This document shows positions 7,445 to 14,765 of a stretch of DNA of 32,736 nucleotides, piece by piece. The stretch covers positions 1 through 32,736 of the forward strand of contig JAEZWF010000002.1 in the NCBI GenBank assembly GCA_023420415.1, written 5' to 3'. The first letter of the stretch is position 1. The number at the start of each line of letters is the position of its first letter. The DNA is from Actinomycetes bacterium (GTDB lineage: Bacteria > Actinomycetota > Actinomycetes > Actinomycetales > Dermatophilaceae). The notes under the pieces are model-generated. The model saw nothing but the letters and a program-made list of their open reading frames with translations, did no database searches and had not been told where the DNA came from. Position numbers and translations under genes: made by a program.

Positions 7445-8466
7445 TCAGCTGCGACGACCTGCGGGTCGGCTCGGCCGACGCGAAGAACCACTCCCCCTGC
7501 TCGCGGGAGCACCCCTGGGAATCACCCGCGGGACGACCTTGACGAAGACGACCATGACGACCAGCTCGACCAGCGTCTGGGCCACGACGACGAGCGGGGC
7601 GAGGTCGAACGCGGCCGGGAGCGCGAGCACCAAGGGCAGCACGACCAGCGAGTTGCGGGTCGCCCCGCTGAACACGACGGCCCGCTTCCCAGGGACGTCG
7701 AGCCCGGCGACCCGGCCGGTGAGCATGCCGACGGGCACCATGACGCGGCGAAGAGGAGGTACACCGGGACCGCGAGCAGGAGGCTCCCGACCCGCCGGCC
7801 GACCCCGGCGATCTGGGACGCGACGACCACGGCGAGAGTGAGCATCATCAGCGGCACCATCGCCCACAGGACGATCTGCTCCCACGCCCGTCCGACGCGG
7901 GTCCTCGCAGCGAGCTGGGTGAGCCCGGCCGCGGCCAGGGGAAGGAGGATGAGCAGGGCCAAGGCCTCGACGAACGGGGCGAGGTCGACCGAGTCCACGA
8001 ACTCGGGCCCGACGAACACCCAGAGGTCGAGGGGAAGCAGGAGCATCTGGGCGAGCATGAGCAGGGGCGCTGCGGCCAGCAGACGGTCCTTCGCGTCGCC
8101 GGCGATGCCGGTGAACACGATGACGTAGTCCACGCACGGCGTGAGCAGCACGAACAGCACCCCGACGAGCAGGACCCGGTCGTGGGCGACGATCCGCGAG
8201 AGCGGCCAGACCACGACGGGCACGAGCAGGAAGTTCACGGCCATGACCGCGGCGAGGAACCGCCAGTCGCGCAGCGCCTGCCCGATCCTCGCGAACGGCA
8301 CGCCGAGGAACGTCGCGTAGAGCAGCAGCCCGAGCACCGGGCTGATCGCCAGCTCCGCAGGATGCGCGACGCTGGGGAGCGCGAGGCCGGCCGTCGCGCC
8401 GACGAGGAGCGCGGCGACGTAGAGGGCCACCTGGTGCCGCTCCATCCACTCCGCGCCTGCTCGCAT
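7445..8466 (-). CDS. ACR3/BASS-type arsenite-like permease, frameshifted
   Basis: A ten-helix type carrier of the bile acid:Na(+) symporter/arsenical resistance superfamily. The first part (from ATG 8466, or ATG 8475) reads HQVALYVAALLVGATAGLAL, then VLLTPCVDYVIVFTGIA, the conserved Cys-containing loop of such transporters. Near 7744-7749 the frame changes: up to VYLLFAA is in one frame, and from VMVPVGMLTGRV, then GATRNSLVVLPLVLALP, in the next; one missing base explains it. As written the protein would lose its last three to four helices and gain an unrelated tail. It is divergent from the CmtR-like regulator and shares its operator region. Substrate could be arsenite or another oxyanion; the frame break may be real or an assembly error. 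Confidence 0.75.
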
Positions 8467-8490
8467 GGTCTCCATTCTCCCGGAGGTCCC

Positions 8491-8532
8491 TATAGGTCAG
8501 CAAGCACTGTATAGTCAGCATGTGCTGACTAT
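8491..8532. promoter_or_regulatory. CmtR-like operator overlapping a leaderless GTG start
   Basis: ATAGTCAGCA (8511-8520) and TGCTGACTAT (8523-8532) are a perfect 10-2-10 inverted repeat. The -10 box TATAGT (8510-8515) ends six bases before the GTG at 8522, so the transcript is probably leaderless and the operator covers -10 box, transcription start and start codon. A degenerate second copy (TATAGGTCAGCAAGCACTGTATA, split here as TATAGGTCAGCA and AGCACTGTATA, 8491-8513) lies toward the divergent permease gene, so both genes may be controlled. Confidence 0.75.
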
Positions 8533-8884
8533 TGCTTCGCGCCTGGACGTCATGAACCGGCTCGGCCGGGCCATGGCCGACCCGACCCGATCCCGGATCC
8601 TGCTCTCTCTCCTGGAGTCGCCCGGCTACCCGGCGCGGCTTGCCCGCGACCTGGACCTGACGCGCACGAACGTGTCGAACCACCTGTCCTGCCTGCGAGG
8701 CTGCGGGATCGTCGTCGCCGAGCCCGAGGGCCGGCAGACCCGCTACGAGATCGCCGACCCGCACATCGCCGCAGCCCTGACGTCGCTGGTCGACGTGACC
8801 CTCGTCGTCGACGAGAGCGTCCCGTGCCTGGACCCGCAGTGCCCGGTGCCCGGCTGCTGCGACGCCGAGGGGGCCGCCCAGTGA
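8522..8884 (+). CDS. cmtR: CmtR-like Cd/Pb-sensing ArsR-family repressor
   Basis: A 120-residue ArsR-family repressor. The GTG at 8522 gives an N-terminus VLTIASRLDVMNRLG that matches the short start of mycobacterial CmtR, and it fits the leaderless promoter; the ATG at 8552 is the alternative. The DNA-recognition segment LTRTNVSNHLSCLRGC contains the two Cys of the alpha-4 site used by CmtR, and a third ligand is expected from the C-terminal part, where VPCLDPQC lies. The tail has a further Cys pair, PGCCDAE. Family knowledge says such proteins release DNA on binding Cd(2+) or Pb(2+). Its last four bases overlap the next gene (GTGA), so sensor and pump are translationally coupled. Confidence 0.9.
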   Translation: MLTIASRLDVMNRLGRAMADPTRSRILLSLLESPGYPARLARDLDLTRTNVSNHLSCLRGCGIVVAEPEGRQTRYEIADPHIAAALTSLVDVTLVVDESVPCLDPQCPVPGCCDAEGAAQ

Positions 8885-11019
8885 GCGACGAGTGCTGCGG
8901 CGTCGACGAGACGGGCTCTCCGAAGGCCGATGCCCGGGGCGCGTCCCTGCGGCTGCTCGGAGCGGGCGCTCCGAAGTCGTCGGGCGACGGCTGCTGCGGC
9001 CCGGCCGAGGAGGCTCCGAGGGTGGTGCAGGACGAGGGCGACGCGTGCTGCGGCCCCGACCCGGCACGGAGCCCCTCCGGGCCCGGCGAGGAGCCGGAGG
9101 TCCGCCCGCCGTGGTGGCGGGATCCCGCACTGCTGCCCTCCGCCGTCGCGGGACTGCTCCTCGTCAGCGGGTACGTGCTGGACTGGTCGGGCCAGGACGT
9201 CGCCGCGCAGGTCGCTCAGTGGGTCGCGCTGCTGGCCGGCGCGTGGACCTTCGTGCCCGGCGCGCTGCGCCGCCTGCGGCGGGGGCGGCTGGGCGTCGGC
9301 CTGCTGATGACGATCGCGGCGGTCGGCGCGGTGCTGCTCGGCCACGTCGCCGAGGCCGCCGCGCTGGCGTTCCTGTTCTCCCTGGCCGAGGCCCTGGAGG
9401 ACCGGGCGATGGACCGCGCGAAGGAGGGCCTGCGAGCGCTGCTCGGCCTGATGCCGGAGACCGCCCGCGTCTCGCGGCTGACCGGCGACGTCACGGTCCC
9501 GGTGGACGAGGTGCGCGAGCTCGACGTGCTCGTGATCGGTGCCGGGCAACGGGTCCCGACCGACGGCGTGGTCGCCGAGGGGCGATCGAGCATCGACGCC
9601 TCCGCGGTCACCGGGGAGTCCATCCCCGTCGAGGTCGGGCCCGGGGATCCCGTGCCTGCGGGTGCCGTCAACGGCTCGGGGTCGCTGCTCGTCGAGGCCA
9701 CGGCAGACGGCCGCGACAACTCGCTGACCCAGATCGTCGCCCTGGTCGAGCAGGCCCATGCCCGCAAGGGAGAGCGCGCCCGACTGGCCGACCGGATCGC
9801 CCGGCCGCTCGTGCCCGCCGTGCTGATCGCCGCGGCGCTGGTGGCCCTGTTCGGGATCGCCGTCGGCGACCCGTGGACCTGGGTCGAGCGGGCCCTGGTC
9901 GTCCTGGTCGCCGCTTCCCCGTGCGCCATGGCGATCGCCGTGCCGGTCACCGTCATCAGCGCGATCGGCTCGGCGTCGAGGTTCGGCGTCGTCATCAAGT
10001 CCGGGGCCGCCTTCGAGCAGTTCGGCACGATCAGCACGGTCGCCTTCGACAAGACCGGCACCCTCACCCGGGGGCGGCCGCAGGTGACCGAGACGCGCAC
10101 CGCTCCGGGCATCGGCCATCAGGCTGTCCTCGCCTGGGCGGCGGCCCTCGAGGCGACCAGCACCCATCCCTTGGCGGCGGCGATCACCGCGGCCGCGCCG
10201 GACGCCCCGGCGGCGAGCGAGGTGGACGAGGACGCCGGGCACGGCATCGCCGGCCGGGTCGGCGACCGTTTCGTCAGGGTCGGCAGCCCGCGCTGGATCG
10301 ATCCGGCCGTTCTGCGGGCCGACGCCGACGAAAGGGCCGAGGCAGGCATGACCGTCGTGGTCGTCGAGGCCGACGGAGAGGTCGCCGGCCTGATCGGCGT
10401 GCGCGACGAGCTCCGCCCCGAGGCCGCCGAGACCGTGCGGATGCTCCACGACCAGGGCATCGGCACGGTCATGCTCACCGGCGACGACGCCCGCACCGCC
10501 CGCGCCCTGGCCGCCCAGGCCGGCATCGACGACGTCCGCGCCGAGCAGCTGCCGGCCGACAAGGCGGAGGCGATCACAGGTCTGGCCGCTACTCGGCCGA
10601 CGGCGATGGTCGGCGACGGCATCAACGACGCCCCCGCGCTGGCCACCGCGACCGTGGGCATCGCGATGGGAGCCACCGGCTCCGCGGCCGCGGTGGAATC
10701 CGCCGACATCGCCTTCACCGGCCACGATCTGCGCCTGATCCCCGCCGCGTTCGCGCACGCCCGCAGAGGACGGCGCATCATGACGGCCAACATCGTCCTC
10801 GCGCTGGCCATCATCGTCGTCCTGTTCCCGCTCGCCCTCTTCGGCGTGCTCGGCCTGGCCGGAGTCGTCCTCGTCCACGAGGTCGCCGAGGTCGTCGTCA
10901 TCCTCAACGGCGTCCGCGCCGCCCGCAGGCCCAGCGCACTGCGTCGAGGCCTGCCGGCACGCAGTGATCTCCAGGCGGCTCATTTCCAGCCGGCGCACGG
11001 GATGACGGCGAACCGATGA
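8881..11019 (+). CDS. SPC-type P1B heavy-metal ATPase (Cd/Pb/Zn/Co class)
   Basis: A 712-residue metal pump whose GTG start overlaps the CmtR-like gene by four bases. The cytoplasmic N-terminus lacks a ferredoxin-like domain; instead it has three vicinal Cys units, ECCGV, GCCGP and ACCGP, within the first 60 residues. The membrane core carries Ser346-Pro-Cys348 where Cd/Zn pumps normally have CPC, the phosphorylated Asp390 in DKTGTLTRG, HP in TSTHPLAAA, and GDGINDAP from 578. The last helix has HEVAEVVVILNG. SPC suggests subgroup P1B-4, but the usual HEGG/HEGS motif is HEVAE, so substrate range is uncertain. With its CmtR-like partner Cd(2+) or Pb(2+) export is the best inference. Possible mycobacterial CtpG relative. 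Confidence 0.9.
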   Translation: MSDECCGVDETGSPKADARGASLRLLGAGAPKSSGDGCCGPAEEAPRVVQDEGDACCGPDPARSPSGPGEEPEVRPPWWRDPALLPSAVAGLLLVSGYVLDWSGQDVAAQVAQWVALLAGAWTFVPGALRRLRRGRLGVGLLMTIAAVGAVLLGHVAEAAALAFLFSLAEALEDRAMDRAKEGLRALLGLMPETARVSRLTGDVTVPVDEVRELDVLVIGAGQRVPTDGVVAEGRSSIDASAVTGESIPVEVGPGDPVPAGAVNGSGSLLVEATADGRDNSLTQIVALVEQAHARKGERARLADRIARPLVPAVLIAAALVALFGIAVGDPWTWVERALVVLVAASPCAMAIAVPVTVISAIGSASRFGVVIKSGAAFEQFGTISTVAFDKTGTLTRGRPQVTETRTAPGIGHQAVLAWAAALEATSTHPLAAAITAAAPDAPAASEVDEDAGHGIAGRVGDRFVRVGSPRWIDPAVLRADADERAEAGMTVVVVEADGEVAGLIGVRDELRPEAAETVRMLHDQGIGTVMLTGDDARTARALAAQAGIDDVRAEQLPADKAEAITGLAATRPTAMVGDGINDAPALATATVGIAMGATGSAAAVESADIAFTGHDLRLIPAAFAHARRGRRIMTANIVLALAIIVVLFPLALFGVLGLAGVVLVHEVAEVVVILNGVRAARRPSALRRGLPARSDLQAAHFQPAHGMTANR

Positions 11020-11101
11020 CGATCGAGGCCTCGCGCCTCGGGGGACGCCCGAACCGGGAGCCGGTCGAGGGGACCCGACGCCAACTGAAAGGACTACGAC
11101 C

Positions 11102-11737
11102 ATGAGGATCACGCTGCAGTACTTCGACGGCTGCCCGAACTGGGAGATCCTCGATCGGCGGATCGCCGAAGCCGTCGACGGGCGATCCGACGCGGAGGTC
11201 GTCCACCAGCGGGTCGAGACGCCCGAGGACGCCTTGCGCGTCGGCTTCCACGGTTCCCCCACCGTCCTGGTCGACGGCGTCGACCCGTTCGCCGACGGCA
11301 GCGCGCCGGTCGGGCTCGCCTGCCGGATGTTCCGCACCCCGGACGGGATGGCCGGGTCGCCGACCGTGGAGCAGCTGCGCACGGCCATCCGTGAGGCCGC
11401 GCGGGGCGTCCGCGAGAGCACCCTGCAGGGTCTGCCGAACGCGGTGCCTATCGCCTGCACGCTCGCGCCGGACGCGGGCGAGGAGCAGGTAGAGAGGTGG
11501 CGAGCCTTCGACGACGACCATCTCCTCGACGTCGAACGCGGCGACGCCCGGATCATCCTCCACTACGCCAAGGCAGACGACTCCGTCCGGCGTCTTCACG
11601 ACCTCGTGGCGGTCGAGAGCGCCTGCTGCTCGTTCGTCGACTGGGTGATCGACGAGAGCCACGCCGACCTGCGCCTCGTCGTCACCGGCACCGCGGAACA
11701 GCTCGCTGCGCTCGATATCGGGAGGGGCACAGCGTAG
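11102..11737 (+). CDS. Thioredoxin-like protein fused to an ACCS-type Cys domain
   Basis: A 211-residue protein starting at ATG 11102 after GAAAGGA, 82 bases behind the ATPase. The N-terminal half (1-95) is thioredoxin-like: YFDGCPNW holds a single Cys11, and FHGSPTVLVDG is the cis-proline region; it resembles small proteins found next to mercury and organomercury genes. The C-terminal half (about 118-205) starts PIACTLAPD and contains Cys175-Cys176 in ESACCSFVDW, a domain I recognise mostly as the tail of actinobacterial MerR-type regulators. No DNA-binding part is present. A thiol-based metal-handling role is inferred from context; the activity is unknown. Confidence 0.75.
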   Translation: MRITLQYFDGCPNWEILDRRIAEAVDGRSDAEVVHQRVETPEDALRVGFHGSPTVLVDGVDPFADGSAPVGLACRMFRTPDGMAGSPTVEQLRTAIREAARGVRESTLQGLPNAVPIACTLAPDAGEEQVERWRAFDDDHLLDVERGDARIILHYAKADDSVRRLHDLVAVESACCSFVDWVIDESHADLRLVVTGTAEQLAALDIGRGTA

Positions 11738-11891
11738 ACCCGTGATCGGCCGGGACCGCGCTGGCCGACGAGCGCCGGGCGCAGGGGCAGCCGGACACCG
11801 GCAGGAGTCGCTGGTCGGTGACTCGCATCTTTCAGTGGCGGCGCACCGCCGCACGCCGTGGTCGCGGCCGGTTACCGGTGCGCGCTGCGGG

Positions 11892-13184
11892 TCAGGCCGA
11901 CTCCGCGCCCGGGTCGGGCCGGTCGCGTCGGCGCAGGATGATCCAGCGGCCGAGCAGGCCGACGGCGAACATGGCCAGTCCGGCGATGACTGACTGCCAG
12001 GGCAGGGTGGCGATCAGGATCAGGCAGCCGAGGATGCCGAGCAGGTTGAGCCAGCGTGGCCAGCGGCGGTCGGACGGGGGCTGGGTGAATGCGGCGGTGT
12101 TGGCGATGCCGTAGTAGACGAGCACGCCGAAGGAGGAGAATCCGATCACGCCGCGCAGGTCGGTGGTCAGCACCAGGACGGACACGACGACGGCGAGGGC
12201 GATCTCGGCGTGGTGGGGCACCTTGTGGCGCGGATGGACCGCCGACAGCCAGGACGGCAGATCGCGGTGGCGGGCCATCGCCAGGCTGGTCCGGCCGATG
12301 CCGGCGATCAGCGCCAGCAGCGCCCCGAGGCTGGCCACCGCGCCGCCGATCCGGACCACCGGGGCCAAGCCCCCGACCCCGGCTGCTTGCACGGCCGCGG
12401 TCAGGGGTGCCGTCGCGGCGGCGATCCTCTCCGGCCCGGCGGCGAGCAGGACGCTCACGCCGACGATCACGTAGATGATCACGACGATGATCAGGGCGAT
12501 GGGGATGGCGCGGGGGATGGTCCGCTGCGGGTCGCGGACCTCCTCGCCCATGGTCGCGATCCGCGCGTAGCCGGCGAAGGCGAAGAACAGCAGCCCGGCC
12601 GACTGCAGGATCCCGTACGGACCGCTCGCGGTCAGGGCGGACCAGCCGCCCAGGTTCGTCGCCGACGTTTGGCCGCCGACGAAGATGCCGACCACCAGCA
12701 CCGCCAGCGCGACCAGGGTGACGGCGACCAGGATCCGAGTCAGGCCGGCGGTCTTGCTCACCCCTCGGTAGTTCAGCGCCGCCAGGCCGACCACCCCAGC
12801 GACCGCGACCAGCCGTTGGGCCCACCAGGGGCCGGGCACGGCGTAGGTGGCGAAGGTGAGCGCCATCGCCGCGCAGGAGGCGGTCTTGCCGACCACGAAG
12901 CCCCAGCCGGCGGTGAACCCGAACCAGTGGCCCAAGCGCTCCCGCCCGTAGATGTAGGTGCCGCCGGAGGTCGGATACACCGCGGCCAGCTGGGCCGAGG
13001 CGGTGGCGTTGCAGTAGGCGATCACCGCCGCGATGCCCAGGCCGATCAGCAGGCCGGTGCCGGCCGCCTGGGCCGCCGGGCCGAACGCGGCGAAGATGCC
13101 GGCACCGATCATCGAACCGAGTCCGATGATCACCGCGTCGCGGGTGCCCAGGCGTCGATCCAGCTGCGGTGTCGGTTCACTCAT
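11892..13184 (-). CDS. APC-family amino acid/polyamine-type permease
   Basis: About 430 residues with roughly twelve hydrophobic segments. Helix 1 contains GLGSMIGAGIF, the substrate-binding signature of the APC superfamily, and the loop after helix 6 has EEVRDPQRTIPRAI, also diagnostic. The ATG at 13184 overlaps the PadR stop by eight bases (ATGAGTGA); an ATG at 13199 would add five residues. It is the last gene of the operon P19-like protein, PadR, permease. The substrate cannot be told from sequence. Such permeases recur with PadR and metal genes in actinobacterial islands, so a linked stress role is possible. Confidence 0.85.
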   Translation of the reverse strand: MSEPTPQLDRRLGTRDAVIIGLGSMIGAGIFAAFGPAAQAAGTGLLIGLGIAAVIAYCNATASAQLAAVYPTSGGTYIYGRERLGHWFGFTAGWGFVVGKTASCAAMALTFATYAVPGPWWAQRLVAVAGVVGLAALNYRGVSKTAGLTRILVAVTLVALAVLVVGIFVGGQTSATNLGGWSALTASGPYGILQSAGLLFFAFAGYARIATMGEEVRDPQRTIPRAIPIALIIVVIIYVIVGVSVLLAAGPERIAAATAPLTAAVQAAGVGGLAPVVRIGGAVASLGALLALIAGIGRTSLAMARHRDLPSWLSAVHPRHKVPHHAEIALAVVVSVLVLTTDLRGVIGFSSFGVLVYYGIANTAAFTQPPSDRRWPRWLNLLGILGCLILIATLPWQSVIAGLAMFAVGLLGRWIILRRRDRPDPGAESA

Positions 13185-13527
13185 CGGGCGTCGTCCCATC
13201 CTCTGGGTCTGCGTCGGGGGTGTCAGTGGTTTCGTCGTGAAGGACTTCGCGCGCCAGTTCGGTCAGGGCCCGCCGTTCGTCGGCCAGCACGGCCCGGCCG
13301 GCGTCGGTGATCCGGTACAGCCGCCGGCCGCGACCCTCCACCGTGGCCTGCCGCGAGGTCAGCAGCCCCTGCGCCTCCAGGCGATGCAGCGTCGGGTACA
13401 GGGTGCCGGGGCTGATCCGGTACCCGTGATGGCCGAGCTCCTCGGCCATCCACGCGCCGTGGATCTCTCCCTCGGCGGCGTGATGCAGGATGTGCATCCG
13501 CACCGCGCCGCGGATGAACTCACTCAC
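13177..13527 (-). CDS. PadR-family transcriptional regulator
   Basis: A 116-residue regulator from GTG 13527; the longer reading frame from 13572 lies inside the preceding gene and looks non-coding. It shows the PadR winged helix: HGAWMAEELGHHGYRISPGT, followed by LYPTLHRLEAQGLL and the wing RGRRLYRITDAGR, then a C-terminal helix and an acidic tail. The start overlaps the upstream gene by eight bases (GTGAGTGA) and its stop overlaps the permease by eight. PadR proteins usually repress their own operon and respond to a small ligand; the palindrome at 14070-14088 is the candidate operator. Confidence 0.88.
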   Translation of the reverse strand: MSEFIRGAVRMHILHHAAEGEIHGAWMAEELGHHGYRISPGTLYPTLHRLEAQGLLTSRQATVEGRGRRLYRITDAGRAVLADERRALTELAREVLHDETTDTPDADPEDGTTPDE

Positions 13528-14038
13528 CGGCGGCGTCGAAGTCGAGGACGAAGTCCAGCGACGCCGGCTCATCGGTCCCGGTCAGCGCCGACGCCGCGAC
13601 CTGGACACGGACCCGGTAGCTGCCTCTGGCCTCCAGGGCGACGTTGTTGCCGTAATGCAGCCCCGCGGTGCCCTTGTGTGGTCGGGCCACCGGAACCAGC
13701 GGCAGTCCGGTGAACACCGGCCTATCGCCATCGTCGCCGGTGCCGTCGAGGCGGACGACGTCGACGGTGACGTCCAGGTACGGCACCGGGTGCCCAGCGT
13801 CGATGTCGTGGATGTGGGCATCGAGGTTGAACAGCCCCGCCGGCGGATCGGCCGGGTCGGGCTCGGCCGCGACGTTCTCCACCACCTCGCCTACTCGGCC
13901 GGCGAAGACCGCGCCGCCGCCCGCATTGTTCGGCTCCCGCCAGTCCTCGGCGGCGAACATCCGGGCGATCGGCCCGACCGCCACATCCACCCGCAGCCGG
14001 CCGGCCGTCCGCGCCTCCGGCGATCCCGATACGTGCAT
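13520..14038 (-). CDS. P19-like (Fe2+/Cu transport protein family) protein without signal peptide
   Basis: A 172-residue protein starting at ATG 14038, eight bases after AGGAG; a TTG nine bases upstream is less likely. The central part (about 70-150) matches the P19/Tp34 family: LDAHIHDIDAG, VPYLDVTVDVV, LVPVARPHKGTAGLHYGNNV and a closing strand YRVRVQV. In P19 the histidines and a Met/Glu bind Cu(2+) and support iron uptake in the periplasm. Here no signal peptide or lipobox is visible, so it would be cytoplasmic or exported by another route. First gene of an operon with PadR and an APC permease. Confidence 0.72.
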   Translation of the reverse strand: MHVSGSPEARTAGRLRVDVAVGPIARMFAAEDWREPNNAGGGAVFAGRVGEVVENVAAEPDPADPPAGLFNLDAHIHDIDAGHPVPYLDVTVDVVRLDGTGDDGDRPVFTGLPLVPVARPHKGTAGLHYGNNVALEARGSYRVRVQVAASALTGTDEPASLDFVLDFDAAGE

Positions 14039-14053
14039 GACACCCAACTCCTC

Positions 14054-14102
14054 TTGACTATCGCGTCCCGATATCGTAGAACGATATCTAGAGTTCCGTC
14101 AA
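14054..14102. promoter_or_regulatory. Two overlapping divergent promoters with a palindromic operator
   Basis: Plus strand: TTGACT (14054-14059), 17 bases, TAGAAC (14077-14082). Minus strand: TTGACG (14097-14102), 18 bases, TACGAT (14073-14078). Both -10 boxes fall inside the perfect inverted repeat GATATCGT-AGA-ACGATATC (14070-14088), so one bound protein would shut off both the P19-PadR-permease operon and the small gene at 14119. PadR (13527) is the likely binder. Confidence 0.78.
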
Positions 14103-14118
14103 CGAGAGGACGACGACC

Positions 14119-14340
14119 ATGACCGATCCGACCAACCGGGCCGAGGACGATCCCCGACGCCACACCAGCCAGGTCCGCGAGCGGCTCTCCGAACTGATCG
14201 CCCACCTGCGCCAAGACGTCGGCAAGATCGACGACCCGCGGGCACAAGCCCTGTTCGAGACCACCGCCGAAGTCCTGACCGGCCTGGAGAAGGCCTACAC
14301 CGACTTCGAAGCCCGCGACGAACCCGCCTGGCGAGACTGA
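14119..14340 (+). CDS. Small helical protein divergent from the PadR operon (unknown)
   Basis: A 73-residue, acidic, cysteine-free protein starting at ATG after GAGAGGA. Its sequence is predicted to be almost entirely helical (SQVRERLSELIAHLRQD, ALFETTAEVLTGLEKAY), suggesting a small helical hairpin or coiled coil. I do not recognise the family. Because its promoter is interlocked with that of the PadR operon, it is probably part of the same response, perhaps as a partner of the P19-like protein or permease. Confidence 0.7.
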   Translation: MTDPTNRAEDDPRRHTSQVRERLSELIAHLRQDVGKIDDPRAQALFETTAEVLTGLEKAYTDFEARDEPAWRD

Positions 14341-14456
14341 ATCCCGAACCAGCCGAGCCCGGATGCCCATCAGCCGGGGATCCTGGCACTGGGTCGGCCT
14401 CAGCCGGGCTCGCGTCGAACGACGGCCGGCCGCCGGGCGAGGACCGCGGCATCCTG

Positions 14457-14617
14457 TCCGCGCCCAAACGCCGGTTCCTGCCCGAGCTGATCGACCTGGT
14501 CATGACCGACCAGATCGACCTCGGCGTCGTCTTCGACCTCGAGCTGCTCATCGAGGAGGCCGGCGAGGGCTACATGCCATGGACGAGCGCCGCGCCACAA
14601 AGGTGCTTCTCACCTCT
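14457..14617 (+). pseudogene. C-terminal remnant of a zinc-type alcohol dehydrogenase
   Basis: The frame read from 14457 gives SAPKRRFLPELIDLVMTDQ, then IDLGVVFDLELLIEEAGEGY, which looks like the end of Zn-dependent alcohol/formaldehyde dehydrogenases (family pattern: PGKVFDLELPLEEVAEGYRAMDERRAIKVLL, here only partly kept). At about 14573-14579 the frame slips by one and the neighbour frame continues AMDERRATKVLLT to 14617. There is no N-terminal domain and no cofactor site. It marks an old insertion or deletion boundary between the PadR cluster and the defence genes. The rest of 14341-14765 holds no gene I can support. Confidence 0.5.
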
Positions 14618-14729
14618 GAGCCGTCGACGAATAGTGCCCCGGTCCGCAGTGCGACCGCGGCCTTCCGGCATCTCAGTGCAGCGTCCAGTGCGCTGCGGGG
14701 CCCGTCGCGTTCGGGTGTGCGCCGGTGTC

Positions 14730-14757
14730 GAACTTCCGAACAAGTTCCGAATACCAT
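14730..14757 (+). promoter_or_regulatory. Candidate autoregulatory operator of the antitoxin-toxin fusion gene
   Basis: GAACTT (14730-14735) and AAGTTC (14742-14747) form an inverted repeat, and TTCCGAA occurs twice (14734-14740, 14745-14751) exactly 11 bases apart, i.e. on the same face of the helix. A possible -10 box TACCAT (14752-14757) ends eight bases before the ATG at 14766. The layout fits Phd/YefM-type autoregulation. Confidence 0.5.
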
Positions 14758-14765
14758 TGGGTGTC

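Noticed and set aside
8743..11556. 937-codon open frame on the minus strand, antisense to the SPC-type ATPase
   Set aside because: It mirrors a gene with complete P-type ATPase motifs; its translation is Gly/Arg/Asp-rich without any domain. Long antisense frames are expected at this G+C content.
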